DNA of 64,000 nt from JAJPKK01 sp963844635. Its GTDB lineage: Bacteria > Pseudomonadota > Alphaproteobacteria > Rhizobiales > Xanthobacteraceae. The DNA lies in contig CAWJPD010000003.1 in assembly GCA_963844635.1 (NCBI GenBank), positions 1,734,328 through 1,798,327 on the forward strand, given 5' to 3'. This document shows, in pieces, positions 46,394-55,505 of the stretch. Below the pieces are notes generated by a model, which saw only the letters and a list, made by a program, of their open reading frames with translations, searched no databases and was not told where the DNA came from. Both the position numbers and the translations under genes were made by a program. Position 1 is the stretch's first letter, and each line of letters opens with the position of its first letter.

Positions 46394-46476
46394 TGCGAAA
46401 ATAACCGAACCGGTCGGAGGGCCGTTTGCGGTCCCAACCTGCTGATTTCTGCCGAGTGTCGTAGAGTTATTTTCGC
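46394..46476. repeat. Inverted-repeat element, second short repeat family (complete copy)
   Basis: GCGAAAATAAC at the left faces GTTATTTTCGC at the right. The interior holds GGAGGGCCGTTTGCGGTCCC and CTGATTTCTGCCGAGTGTCG. Its right half recurs at 2131-2174, and related arms occur at 12325-12407. It lies between divergent genes, and a long hairpin is possible. Confidence 0.65.
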
Positions 46477-46510
46477 GCGAGCCCTGAGACGGCGGAAATG
46501 GAATCTGGTC

Positions 46511-47035
46511 ATGCTCCGTTTGCTGCTGCTGCGCCATGCCAAGTCGGACCGGCCGCCCGGCATGGCCGATGAGTTGCGCCCACTTGGCGAGCGCGGCCAG
46601 GCTGCGGCGCGCCTGATGGGCGGCTACATCGCCCATCACGGCCTGGTGCCGAAACTTGTCCTCTGCTCGCCGGCCCGCCGCACCCGAGACACGCTGGCGG
46701 AAGCCGCGGAGAATTGGCCGGAGGCTGTTTCATTCGTGGTCGCAGACCGCCTGTATTTGGCGTCGGCGAAGGTGATTTTGTCCATTATTCGCGAACAGAA
46801 GGTGCAGGCCTTGCCCCTGTTGCTGGTCGGTCATAACCCCGGGCTGCACGACGCGGCCGACCTGCTCGTGGCTGCGGGGGACGTCGAGCTGCGTGAGCGT
46901 TTGCGGGAGAAATTCCCGACCGGGGCGCTTGCGGTGATCGATTTCGCGGTTTCGAGCTGGAGCCGCATTCACGAGCAGTCTGGCAGGCTCGAGCGTTACG
47001 TTACGCCGCGCGAGATCGCAGCCTCGACCAGTTGA
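46511..47035 (+). CDS. SixA-type histidine phosphatase
   Basis: A 174-residue protein of the histidine phosphatase (phosphoglycerate mutase-like) superfamily. LLLLRHAKSD near residues 4-13 holds the phospho-accepting His9 in the RHAKS form typical of SixA. LVLCSPARRTRDTL and LLVGHNPGLHDAADLL supply the second Arg and His of the active site. SixA dephosphorylates phospho-histidine on signalling proteins in enteric bacteria; the target here is unknown. The ATG at 46511 begins directly at the family start; the open frame upstream is an artefact of high GC. Confidence 0.85.
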   Translation: MLRLLLLRHAKSDRPPGMADELRPLGERGQAAARLMGGYIAHHGLVPKLVLCSPARRTRDTLAEAAENWPEAVSFVVADRLYLASAKVILSIIREQKVQALPLLLVGHNPGLHDAADLLVAAGDVELRERLREKFPTGALAVIDFAVSSWSRIHEQSGRLERYVTPREIAASTS

Positions 47036-47099
47036 CGGACTTCAATTACAAGGGTGTTGCGGGATGCGCGCAAGCCGACCAATGCGGTTGCGCTGGCGC

Positions 47100-47192
47100 A
47101 GGGTCCCGAAAGGTTGCAGACCTTTCGGGCGAAGATCATGTGAAAAATCAAGGAGAACCGAGCGGGCGAGATTCAAACTGAACGCATCCCGG
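47100..47192 (-). repeat. Dispersed repeat family, copy 6 (inverted)
   Basis: On the minus strand it starts CCGGGATGCGTTCAGTTTG and runs through CTCGCCCGCTCGGTTCTCC to GATCTTCGCCCGAAAGGTC, with the CGAAAGGTCTGCAAC end block. It lies immediately before the universal stress protein gene, so its right edge is within 20 bases of that start codon. Confidence 0.7.
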
Positions 47193-47211
47193 TGAGGTGA
47201 CGGATACCACC

Positions 47212-47643
47212 ATGTTCAAGCGCATCCTGGTCCCGCTCGATCTCGCCGATACCGATCTCGCCAATGCGGCGATCGAGACGGCGGTCTCCCTCGCCAGGAC
47301 ATCCGGCGGCTCGGTGCGCCTTTTGAACGTACTGCCTGCGACACCGGCCATGCTGGCGGAATACGTTCCGCCGGATTTCGATGCGCAGCAGCGCGAGGCG
47401 GCCCTCGAGGCGGTGGCGATCATCGCCAGGGAGAGCGGGCTTGCTGCCGAGCGAATAGCCGTAGCGGTCCGGCAGGGGGGCATCTATCATGAGGTGCTCG
47501 AAGAGGCGGAATCGACCCACGCCGATCTCATTGTCATGAGCTCGCACCGGCCGGCGATGAAGACCTATTTCCTCGGGTCCAATGCCGGACACGTGGTTCG
47601 TTACGCCAAGTGTTCGGTGCTGGTGGTGCGCCACGCGCAGTGA
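47212..47643 (+). CDS. Universal stress protein UspA family
   Basis: A 143-residue single-domain Usp: MFKRILVPLDLADTDLANAA, GSVRLLNVLPATPAMLAEYV and a C-terminal ATP-binding type motif (ADLIVMSSHRPAMKTYFLGS, then NAGHVVRYAKCSVLVVR) resembling G-x2-G-x9-G-S. Such cytoplasmic proteins accumulate under stress. The start at 47212 fits the family; a GTG at 47197 in the same frame is possible. It stands alone, between a dispersed repeat and a secreted-protein gene. Confidence 0.88.
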   Translation: MFKRILVPLDLADTDLANAAIETAVSLARTSGGSVRLLNVLPATPAMLAEYVPPDFDAQQREAALEAVAIIARESGLAAERIAVAVRQGGIYHEVLEEAESTHADLIVMSSHRPAMKTYFLGSNAGHVVRYAKCSVLVVRHAQ

Positions 47644-47722
47644 AATCCGATCTTGGGGGGCATCCCAGTCACCGCTCGGGTGACGATCTCGCGATACCAA
47701 TCTTGTCAAAGGGAAAGCTGCA

Positions 47723-48094
47723 ATGAGAATCCCACGGTTTCCGGTCCTCGCCGCTACGGCGATTGCCGCGAGTTTCGCGACTTCCGTCGCAAACGCACGC
47801 GGTCCCAACCCGTATGACGGCGCCTGGCACGTCCAGATCACGACCACACGCGGCGCCTGCGGCTCCGGCGCGGGCTTTGGCCTCCAGATCCGCGACGGCA
47901 TCGTATACGGCTATGGCGGCTATGATGTGAGCGGCCGCGTGACGCCGAGTGGTGCCGTCAGGGTGAGTGTTTCCGCCGGCAGCCAGACCGCGAGCGGAAG
48001 TGGGCGGCTGCGCGGCAATGCCGGGCGTGGCTTGTGGGCCGGCGCTGGCTCGCAGGGGTCGTGCACCGGCTACTGGACCGCGAGCAGGGGCTGA
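47723..48094 (+). CDS. Small secreted protein of unknown function
   Basis: A 123-residue protein with a signal peptide (PRFPVLAATAIAASFATSVA, cleavage near NARG). The mature part (PYDGAWHVQITTTRGACGSG, then GRVTPSGAVRVSVSAGSQTA and GLWAGAGSQGSCTGYW) is Gly/Ser-rich with beta character and two Cys likely forming a disulfide. Similar short proteins are frequent in Bradyrhizobium-type genomes, with no known function. It is probably periplasmic or outer-membrane associated. Confidence 0.75.
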   Translation: MRIPRFPVLAATAIAASFATSVANARGPNPYDGAWHVQITTTRGACGSGAGFGLQIRDGIVYGYGGYDVSGRVTPSGAVRVSVSAGSQTASGSGRLRGNAGRGLWAGAGSQGSCTGYWTASRG

Positions 48095-48198
48095 TGGCCT
48101 GCGTCTGGCGTGAGCGTCGGGCTTACAGGTCTTTCGTACACAGGCGCCGCGTTGCGAAGCGACGCCTGTCCACGTGTGCCAAGCTTCGGGTTTGATCA

Positions 48199-49188
48199 AT
48201 GATACGGCGGGAATTCATTGCAGGACTTGCCGCGTCGGCTTCGCCATTGCTTTGGACACCGTCCGCGTTCGCCCAACGGCCAGCGGTGCTGCCGGTCATC
48301 GGATTTCTCTACAACGGTTCGATCATCGAAGCGAGCGTGGCGCCCTTCCGCCGAGGCCTCAATGAAACCGGCTATGTTGAGGGCCGGAACGTCGCGATTG
48401 AGTATCGCGGAGCAGAAGACCACTATGAGCGACTGCCGGGATTGGCGGCCGATCTCGTAAGCCGCAAGGTGGCTGTAATCGCCGCGGTTGGCGCCCTTCC
48501 CGCCATTCTGGCCGCGAAAGCCGCAACCACGACAATTCCAATCGTCTTCGCTATCGGCGGCGACCCTGTGCAACTTGGGCTGGTCACGAGCCTCAACCGG
48601 CCCGCTGGCAATCTTACTGGCGCAACTAATTTGAACGGGGAGATATTACCAAAGCGGCTCCAATTGCTGCACGAATTTGTCCCCAATGCTGCCAAAGTAG
48701 CGCTCCTTGTTAATCCAACAAACCCTGCCACCGAAACCCAGTTGAGAGAAGTGCAGGATGCTGCCCGCATCCTTGGACTGCAGCTCATTACCCTGCACGC
48801 GAGGGCCGAAAGCGAATTCGATTCAGCTTTCTCAGCAATGGCTCAATTGCGTGCAGCCGGGCTTGTGATTGCTGGTGATGGACTGTTTTTCAACCAGATG
48901 GAAAAACTGGCCCAACTGGCTCTGCTTCATAGGGTGCCCGCGATCTTTCAGGCTCGCCGGTTCGTAGCGGCAGGTGGTCTCATAAGCTACGGGGGCATTG
49001 CTGAAGACGCATTCCGCATCGCCGGTGTCTATACCGGCCGCATTCTCAAGGCGGAAAAGAGGCGTCGGCCTGATACTAAAAAACAAATACAATCAATACG
49101 TTGTAATTTTACGACGATACCGTGTCCAACATATGGCCAATATACACGCATGGACGCGGGTGGAATGAGCGACGCAAAAGCCCACTAA
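48199..49188 (+). CDS. ABC-type substrate-binding protein (PF04392 type) with altered C-terminus
   Basis: A protein of 329 residues. MIRREFIAGLAASASPLLWT looks like a Tat-type or Sec signal with twin Arg. The body matches the TrpX-like ABC substrate-binding family: IPVIGF-like start, FRRGLNETGYVEGRNVAIEY, TTTIPIVFAIGGDPVQLGLV and RRFVAAGGLISYGGIAEDAF. After GRILKAEK the family consensus (P-A-D-L-P-V-x-Q-x-T-K-x-E-L) is lost and replaced by about 40 unrelated residues from more AT-rich DNA. The gene seems truncated by a rearrangement and may not work. No permease or ATPase gene follows. Confidence 0.78.
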   Translation: MIRREFIAGLAASASPLLWTPSAFAQRPAVLPVIGFLYNGSIIEASVAPFRRGLNETGYVEGRNVAIEYRGAEDHYERLPGLAADLVSRKVAVIAAVGALPAILAAKAATTTIPIVFAIGGDPVQLGLVTSLNRPAGNLTGATNLNGEILPKRLQLLHEFVPNAAKVALLVNPTNPATETQLREVQDAARILGLQLITLHARAESEFDSAFSAMAQLRAAGLVIAGDGLFFNQMEKLAQLALLHRVPAIFQARRFVAAGGLISYGGIAEDAFRIAGVYTGRILKAEKRRRPDTKKQIQSIRCNFTTIPCPTYGQYTRMDAGGMSDAKAH

Positions 49189-49755
49189 CTCGTCATTCCA
49201 GCTCGTCGAGGGCAAGCTTTGCTTGATCCCTCCCGGCTTGTGTTTCGGCAACATCATCCTGCTGGAAGGTGAACATCATCCTGCTGGAAGGTGCGATCGG
49301 CTGCGGCAAGACGATCTTGGAAGCCTTCAATGAAAAATCCTTCCGCCGCGACAGTGATCGCTAATTTAGTGGCCGCATTTGTTGCGCCAACTCCTGCCCG
49401 CGCCCGCAGCCGCCGCGTGGTTCCTCTTTAATGCCGGCTGTCGTCGGGATTTGCGGGAACTGCGCCATTCCCGGAGGCGAAATAGAAATACTGTGGTGGA
49501 GCGAAGCGCGACTGGCCAGTTCGCCGCGGTAAAAACCCCCTTCGAACCGGGAGGGGCGCTTCGGTTTCTCGTTGCGTTGCGGGACTTTAATTCAGCGCTG
49601 CGACGAGCGGGGCGGTTGAAAACGCGCGGTGTGTGAGTAACGGGTGTAGAGCGCCTTTGGTCACAGAACACGATTACATCTCCCTATTGCGGTTCCGGAC
49701 CGTGCAGGCGGTCTGCGGGGCGCGGCACATGGGGTAAAACAAATAAAGGTCGCAG
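49189..49755. other. Gene-poor debris upstream of the mobile-element nest
   Basis: About 570 bases. A 22-base segment is tandemly duplicated (49250-49271 and 49272-49293), with LEGAIGCGKTI encoded just after it, which resembles a P-loop but cannot be placed in a family. The remaining frames have no recognisable content. The block appears to be rearranged, decaying DNA next to the IS1380 insertion. Confidence 0.5.
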
Positions 49756-50262
49756 TTAGCCCGGATTATGCAGTGCGCCCCGACGGCGCGTATCACCAGT
49801 GGAGGAAGATTCCACCCAGGAAGTTGTCGATAGACTGGTAGCTGACGAGCGGCTCGGCTGGGTAACTGGTTGGGCCGAAGCCTCGTGACAAAGGCCGCTT
49901 TGGCGGCTGAGCAATTCGACGGGCCACAACGTGAGTGAAGCCTGAGCAGGCCTCGAAAGTGAAGGCGCGAACGCCGACCCGCCTGCATAACGGGGAAGGC
50001 CGCGCGGACGGGGAAGAAATCGACACGAGCACCCGTTTCGGTTCGCCGGGGTAATGGGCGTGGCACGTCGAAAAGGTGATGCGGGTAATCGGGGGAGACC
50101 CGTCGTGGGCGGGGGTAGCGGCCTCAACGTCGTGATAGACGGCGGTTCTTGGCGGGAGTCGGACAGGGTCAGTCGTACTGTTGAAGCCGGGTAATGCCGG
50201 TGGAGGGAAGGACCCTGACTTCTGGTTCGCTTTCGAAGTTGGCGAGGACACGGCGATTGGCG

Positions 50263-51584
50263 ATGAGCCTGGAAACACCCGAAAAGATCCGGACCCTTCA
50301 GAGAAAGCTCTATCGCAAGGCGAAGACGGAGCCCAACTACCGCTTCTATTTGCTCTACGACAAGATATGCCGAGAAGACATTCTCCGGCACGCCTATGCG
50401 CTCGCCAGCGCGAATGCTGGTGCACCGGGCGTCGATGGAGAAAGTTTCGCGGATATCGAATCGCGGGGCATTGAGATGTGGCTCGTGGGCCTGCGTGAGG
50501 AACTGCTCTCGAAGACATATCGGCCAGCACCGGTGCGACGGGTGATGATCCCTAAGCCTGGAGGCGGCGAGCGTCCACTCGGTATTCCGACAATTCGGGA
50601 TCGCGTGGTCCAGACCGCAACCAAGCTGGTGCTGGAACCAATCTTCGAGGCAGACTTGGAAAACAGTGCCTACGGCTACCGGCCCGGTCGGGATGCAACC
50701 GGTGCGGTCAAGGAAGTACACCGGCTCATCTGCCGAGGCTACACCGATGTCGTCGATGCGGACCTGTCGAATATTTCGACAGCATTCCACACTCCGCCCT
50801 TCTGACATCGTTAGCCCGACGCATCGTTGATCGGCATGTATTGCGTCTGATCAAGATGTGGCTGAAGGCGCCGGTCGAGGAACGGAGCAGTGATGGGAAG
50901 CGACGCATGACGGGCGGCAAGCGCAGCACTCGCGGCACGCCCCAGGGTGGGGTCGCGAGTCCGATGCTTGCCAACATATACATGAATCGCTTTCTCAAGC
51001 ACTGGCGGTTGACCGGACGTCAAGCGGCATTCCGGGCATATGTCGTCTCTTACGCCGATGACTTCGTCATCCTTAGTCGCGGGCACGCGACCGAGGCACT
51101 GGCGTGGACAAAGGCCGTGATGACAAAGCTCGGATTGACGCTCAATGAGGCTAAAACCTCACTGAAGGACGCTCGGACCGCAAGCTTCACCTTCCTTGGC
51201 TATTCGTTTGGCCCGCATTATTACCGCAAGGATGGCCACTGGTACCTGGGCGCGAGCCCATCCAAGAAGAGCGTACAACGCATCAAGACTAAGATCGGAG
51301 AACTCCTGGTACCTGGCAACACCGGGTCCTGGAACACGGTACGCGACCGCCTCAACGCCCTCCTGCGCGGATGGTCTGCATACTTCAGCTTCGGGACTCG
51401 GCTGCAAGCCTACCGGGCGATCGACAATCACGTCTATGATCGCGTTCGACACTTCCTTACCAGACGGCACAAGGTACAAGGACGCGGCACCCGCAAATTC
51501 TCCGGCGACCAAGTCTTTGGAGGACTCGGAGTGCTTCGCCTGAGACGCGTGCACCTTGGGCCGCCGACGTGTGCCCTGCGATGA
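50263..51584 (+). pseudogene. ltrA: Group II intron reverse transcriptase/maturase, frameshifted by one base
   Basis: The first frame (from ATG 50263) carries SLETPEKIRTLQRKLYRKAK, GAPGVDGESFADIE, PKPGGGERPLGIPTIRDRVV and ENSAYGYRPGRDATGAVKEV, to VVDADLS, then goes wrong. The sequence TCGAATATTTCGAC lacks one A compared with TCGAAATATTTCGAC, which would give SKYFDSIPH. The second frame (from about 50790) has GTPQGGVASPMLANIYMNRF, the catalytic YADD in VVSYADDFVIL, and the maturase thumb region RLNALLRGWSAYFSFG. All RT motifs are intact otherwise, so a single error or recent mutation is likely. Confidence 0.88.
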
Positions 51585-51595
51585 AGCCAGTCGGA

Positions 51596-51628
51596 AAGCC
51601 GGATGCGGTAGCTCCGCACGTCCGGTTT
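51596..51628 (+). ncRNA. Group II intron domain V
   Basis: The 33-base hairpin begins AAGCCGGATGCGG, has a GTAGCTCC bulge/loop region and closes CGCACGTCCGGTTT. It carries the AGC catalytic triad at 51597-51599 and lies 12 bases after the stop of the reverse-transcriptase frame, the expected position. It is the best-conserved active-site part of the intron RNA. Confidence 0.88.
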
Positions 51629-51843
51629 GACGAGCGGGGAGGGGAAACGGAGCGATTGGCCATGCCTCAAGCCACCGCGCCTCTCCTCAGACTCTACTGA
51701 CGAGGGGCGTTTTTCCACGTTTGTTGGCGAATCGCATACGTTCGCTCCGACCGGCTGGATCGGTTTTGGAGCAACTCGCGGTGCGACGCGTCGGTGTTGA
51801 TCTGCCGTGAGCGGCGACGACGGCCGGCATCGCGCCCGGTGGC

Positions 51844-53223
51844 TCACGGACCGGATGGCATCAGGCCGAGCGCGACGGTGCGGAACAGCGCGCGCTGAGG
51901 GCAACTCGTCGGCAACTGAATGCGAATACGCGCGATGTGTTCGATCACCCGGGCGCCGATTTTGATCAGACGCTCGCGGATCGTGGCAAACTCGGCGGTC
52001 GCCAGCGGGTCTGTTGGCGGAATGGCGGATCGCACGGCGTGCATCAGCCAGAACGCGGCGGTGTGCAGAACGAGCCGCACCTGATTGGCGGTCGCGCTGT
52101 GACACGACATGCGATCGGACGCCAGCTGCGCCTTGTGCAGCTTGATCAGGTTTTCCATCTGCCCGCGCTGGCAGTAGACAGTCTCGTAGAGATGCCGTGC
52201 CGAGCCCTTGAGCGAGGTTACGACATAGCGGATGTCGACCTCCTGGCGCATGCCGGTTGAGGTGGCCGCCTCGCCGGTGTCAGGCTGCAGCGAGCACTCG
52301 AGCCGCGCCACCACTTTGCGCGGCCGTGTCCAGCTGCCGGCCTGATAGATGAAGCTTGCATAGGAGCGCAGCTTGGTCTGGCTGCTCTTGGCATGATGGA
52401 AGCGCAGATTGTCGGCGGTCTCGGCGACCAGCGCATCAAGCGCGGCGTTGCCGGAAAGGCCGAAAATATAGTCGGCGCCGTTCTCCTCCGCCCATTCCAT
52501 GGCTTCGACGCGCCCATAATGACTGTCACCGCGCCACACCATGCGGGTGTGCGGCCAATACTGCCTCAGGTGCTTCGTCACGTGCTTGATGACGGTGCAC
52601 ACCTCGGTGCCCTTCGGGGTGCGCGCCGGCCGTAGAATCGCGGCGACCGGTGCGCCGCTCGCCGCATGATAGATGTGCATTGACGCAAAGCCACGTTCGT
52701 CCTGATGCGCGTTCCAGAACGCCAGTTGCTGGCCGCCATGCGCTGCGCAGAACGTGTCGTCGATGTCGAGTATCGCCTGCTTGCCCGGCTTCACCGTCGC
52801 GCCGACCTGGTCGATGAGGGCCCCGCAGAGCCGCGCCGCCTCAGTCTTGCTCGGCGTATTCTCCAGGCGGCTGATCGTCGATTGCGAGGCGAGCGCAGCA
52901 CCGCTGTCCGGACAGCGCCCGACCGCGACCTTCATCAACGGATCGTGGCGCAGGCGGTCGAGGTCGATCGCATCCTTGTGACCGCATGCGATCGCCGCGG
53001 TACGCGCCATGACCATCTCAAACATCGCGTGGCGGATGCGATCGCCATCGCGTCGATCCGGCATCGCCTTCGCCAGCCGTCGGCAAACACCAAGCCTGCG
53101 CTCCGCCTCGCGCAGCAACAGCAGTCCGGCATCGGAAGATTGATTGCCGCCGGAAAAATCGACTGTGAGTTTCTTGCGGCGCACCGCTGGCAGGTCGAAG
53201 GGAAGCAGCGTATCGTCAGTCAT
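51844..53223 (-). CDS. IS1380-family transposase
   Basis: A 459-residue DDE transposase. Family landmarks are LTVDFSGGNQSSDAGLLLLR near the start, QSTISRLENTP at about 114-124, the first catalytic Asp in ILDIDDTFCAAHGGQQL (about 151-167), the second in RMVWRGDSHYGRVEAM, and the Glu in VYCQRGQMENLIKLHK. The length is normal and the frame intact, so it could still be active. Its upstream region was hit by the IS5-family element 60 bases before the ATG, which may have replaced its promoter. Confidence 0.93.
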   Translation of the reverse strand: MTDDTLLPFDLPAVRRKKLTVDFSGGNQSSDAGLLLLREAERRLGVCRRLAKAMPDRRDGDRIRHAMFEMVMARTAAIACGHKDAIDLDRLRHDPLMKVAVGRCPDSGAALASQSTISRLENTPSKTEAARLCGALIDQVGATVKPGKQAILDIDDTFCAAHGGQQLAFWNAHQDERGFASMHIYHAASGAPVAAILRPARTPKGTEVCTVIKHVTKHLRQYWPHTRMVWRGDSHYGRVEAMEWAEENGADYIFGLSGNAALDALVAETADNLRFHHAKSSQTKLRSYASFIYQAGSWTRPRKVVARLECSLQPDTGEAATSTGMRQEVDIRYVVTSLKGSARHLYETVYCQRGQMENLIKLHKAQLASDRMSCHSATANQVRLVLHTAAFWLMHAVRSAIPPTDPLATAEFATIRERLIKIGARVIEHIARIRIQLPTSCPQRALFRTVALGLMPSGP

Positions 53224-54075
53224 GGCGGCTGTGGCGCAGGGTTGATACGCGAGGCAACTTGACGGAACAACAACTTGTCTAAGTGTCTGTCCGAAAAGTA
53301 GTTGAATCAGATGAATCTCTTGTGATTCAAGAGGTGGTGACCTGATTTGGGGGGATCACCGCCATGTGGACGACGCAGAACCGTGCGCGTTACGACCGTA
53401 GCAAGTTGCGTTATCCGAGTGATCTGACTGACGAGGAATGGAATCTGGTCGCACCTTTGATTCCGCCTGGCAAGCCGGGGGGTGACAAGCGCACTGTTAA
53501 CCTGCGCGAGATTGTGAATGGGCTGATGTACGTTCTGTCGACCGGCTGTCAGTGGCGCGCGATTCCGAAGGACCTGCCGCCGAAAAGCACCGTCTACGAC
53601 TATTTCGATCTGTGGACCTACGATGGCACATTGGATCGTGTCCATCACGCGCTCTACCAACAGTGTCGTGAGCAAGAGCAGCGCGAAGCGAGCCCAACCG
53701 CCGCCATCATCGACAGCCAGAGCGTGAAAAGCGCCGAAAAAGGGGGCGCTGCATCGATCCGCCGGGATACGATGCAGGCAAGAAGATCAAGGGCAAGAAG
53801 CGGCACATTCTCGTCGATACAGTAGGCCTGCTGCTCCACGCCATCGTTCATCCGGCCGACATCCAGGATCGCGATGGCGGAGTCATGGTGCTATCAACCT
53901 TGTTTGGCATGTTCCCGTTCTTGCAAAAGCTGTTCGCCGACGGCGGCTATCAAGGACCGCAATTCGCCAATGCCGTGGTGAAAATCCTGCCTTCGCTCGA
54001 GATTGAAATCGTCAAACGCTCCGATGCCGCGGTCGGTTTCCAGATCATGCCCAGACGCTGGATCGTCGAACGCAC

Positions 54076-55505
54076 GGTGCCGTCGCGGGGTTGGTAGGAA
54101 ATGAGGGTGGCGTAGTCTCCGAGGTGATCAACCTCGAATCATCCGGCGTTGAAGCGCCGGACCGGAGACCACGCCATGACGAGCGTTACCACGAAGCCTG
54201 ATTGTTCACAGCCTGCATCCGAGATGGCTGTTGATCTTTTCGACAGCTGGTTCGATCCGATCGAGAGCGAGGTCCGCGCGCGGGCACGCGCGTTCATCGA
54301 AGAGCTGATCCGCGGCGAACTCGACGATGCGCTGGCGCGGCCGCGTTACGAACGAAGCAAGAAGGCCGCCGATGAAGGCAGAACGGCCGTGACGGGTCAC
54401 CGCCACGGCAGCCGGACGCGATCGTTGACCGGGACCTTCGGACCGATCGAGATCGAGGTGCCGCGAGCCAGGCTGGACACGCCCGAAGGCAAGACGACGG
54501 AATGGAAGAGCCAGGCGCTGCGGGCCTATCAGCGCCGGACGCTGGCCGCCGATGCGCTGATCGCGAGCACGTACCTCTCTGGCACCAATACGCGCCGGGT
54601 GCGGCGTGCGCTGATGGCGCTGTTTGGCGGCGCCGTTGGCAAGGACACGGTGAGCCGGACGTGGCGCAAGGTGAAGAGCGACTGGGACGCCTGGAATGGC
54701 CGCTCGCTTGCCGAGGAGCCGATTGTGCGGCTCATTCTCGACGGCACGGTGGTGCGTGTGCGGCTCGACCGCAAAGCGACCTCGATCTCGCTTCTCGTCG
54801 TCCTCGGCGTGCGGGCGGACGGCCAGAAGGTGCTGCTCGCGATCAAAAGCATGGGAGGAGAGAGCGCCGAGGCGTGGCGCACCGTCCTCGACGATCTCAT
54901 CACGCGCGGACTGCGGCGGCCGGAGTTCCTCATCGTCGACGGCGCGCCGGGCCTCGACAAGGCGATTGCTGCCGTCTGGGCCGGTGTGCCCGTGCAGCGC
55001 TGCACCGTCCACAAGCACAGAAACCTGCTGGCGCACGCGCCCAAACGTCTGCATGATGAAATCACCGCCGACTACACCGATGTGATCTACGCGCCGACGC
55101 GTGAAGAGATCGAGACACGCCGCAAGGCCTTCATTCGCAAGTGGCGCCTCAAACATCGCGCCGTCGCCGACAGCCTGGAGGAAGCGGGTGAGCGCTTGTT
55201 CGCCTTCACGCGACTGCCCCCGACCCAATGGCGCAGCGTGCGCACCACGAATGCGATCGAGCGGCTGCACGAGGAGTTCAAGCGGCGGATCAAGACGCAG
55301 ACCGTGCTGCCGTCAGCAGACACCGCCGCCATGTTGTTCTGGGCGCTGCTTGCATCCGGTCAGATCAACATGCGCAAGGTCGACGGCTGGCAAACGCTCG
55401 CCACCAAACCAATCGATCAGCCGATTGACCTCGCCGCCTGAGACGATACCTTCATATGATCGGAGAGCGCGCCACACCAATTCCAACCACATCCCGGACG
55501 GCACC
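54076..55505 (+). mobile_element. IS256-family insertion sequence
   Basis: The left end starts GGTGCCGTCGCGGGGTTGG and the right end, inverted, GGTGCCGTCCGGGATGTGG, imperfect inverted repeats. An 8-bp target duplication GAACGCAC flanks it (54068-54075 and 55506-55513). Removing the 1430-bp element and one duplicate exactly restores the IS5 transposase frame. It is the youngest of the nested insertions. Confidence 0.92.
54176..55441 (+). CDS. IS256-family (Mutator-like) transposase
   Basis: A 421-residue DDE enzyme: Asp189 in LILDGTVVRVRL, Asp255 in FLIVDGAPGL with the C-T-V-H-K block (QRCTVHKHRNLL), and Glu362 in RTTNAIERLHEEFKRR. The N-terminal region has LTGTFGPIEIEVPRAR. The ATG at 54176 is chosen, with GGAG 8 bases upstream; a TTG at 54149 extends the frame without support. 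The gene looks intact and potentially active. Confidence 0.94.
   Translation: MTSVTTKPDCSQPASEMAVDLFDSWFDPIESEVRARARAFIEELIRGELDDALARPRYERSKKAADEGRTAVTGHRHGSRTRSLTGTFGPIEIEVPRARLDTPEGKTTEWKSQALRAYQRRTLAADALIASTYLSGTNTRRVRRALMALFGGAVGKDTVSRTWRKVKSDWDAWNGRSLAEEPIVRLILDGTVVRVRLDRKATSISLLVVLGVRADGQKVLLAIKSMGGESAEAWRTVLDDLITRGLRRPEFLIVDGAPGLDKAIAAVWAGVPVQRCTVHKHRNLLAHAPKRLHDEITADYTDVIYAPTREEIETRRKAFIRKWRLKHRAVADSLEEAGERLFAFTRLPPTQWRSVRTTNAIERLHEEFKRRIKTQTVLPSADTAAMLFWALLASGQINMRKVDGWQTLATKPIDQPIDLAA

Larger units (their letters stand above)
49773..51697 (+). mobile_element. Group II intron inside the left terminal repeat of the IS1380 element
   Basis: The 5' end GTGCGCCCC fits the GUGYG consensus. 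Domain V is AAGCCGGATGCGG..CCGCACGTCCGGTTT at 51596-51628 with the AGC triad, followed by a domain VI-like hairpin and a 3' end ..CTCTAC (AY). Removing 49773-51697 rejoins CCCGGATTATGCA to TGACGAGG, rebuilding an IS terminal repeat that matches the other end. A candidate EBS1, TGCATAA at 49984-49990, is perfectly complementary to TTATGCA just before the insertion point (IBS1). The encoded protein is a frameshifted LtrA-type reverse transcriptase. Confidence 0.88.

Noticed and set aside
47173..47901. 242-codon minus-strand frame over the universal stress protein gene
   Set aside because: Antisense shadow of uspA and part of the next gene; no start signal or family.
49250..49330. P-loop NTPase gene suggested by LEGAIGCGKTI
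   Set aside because: Only a dozen residues fit, the segment follows a 22-bp tandem duplication, and there is no Walker B or continuous frame.
54206..55270. 354-codon frame antisense to the IS256 transposase
   Set aside because: It mirrors the transposase coding frame; the DDE transposase is certain.
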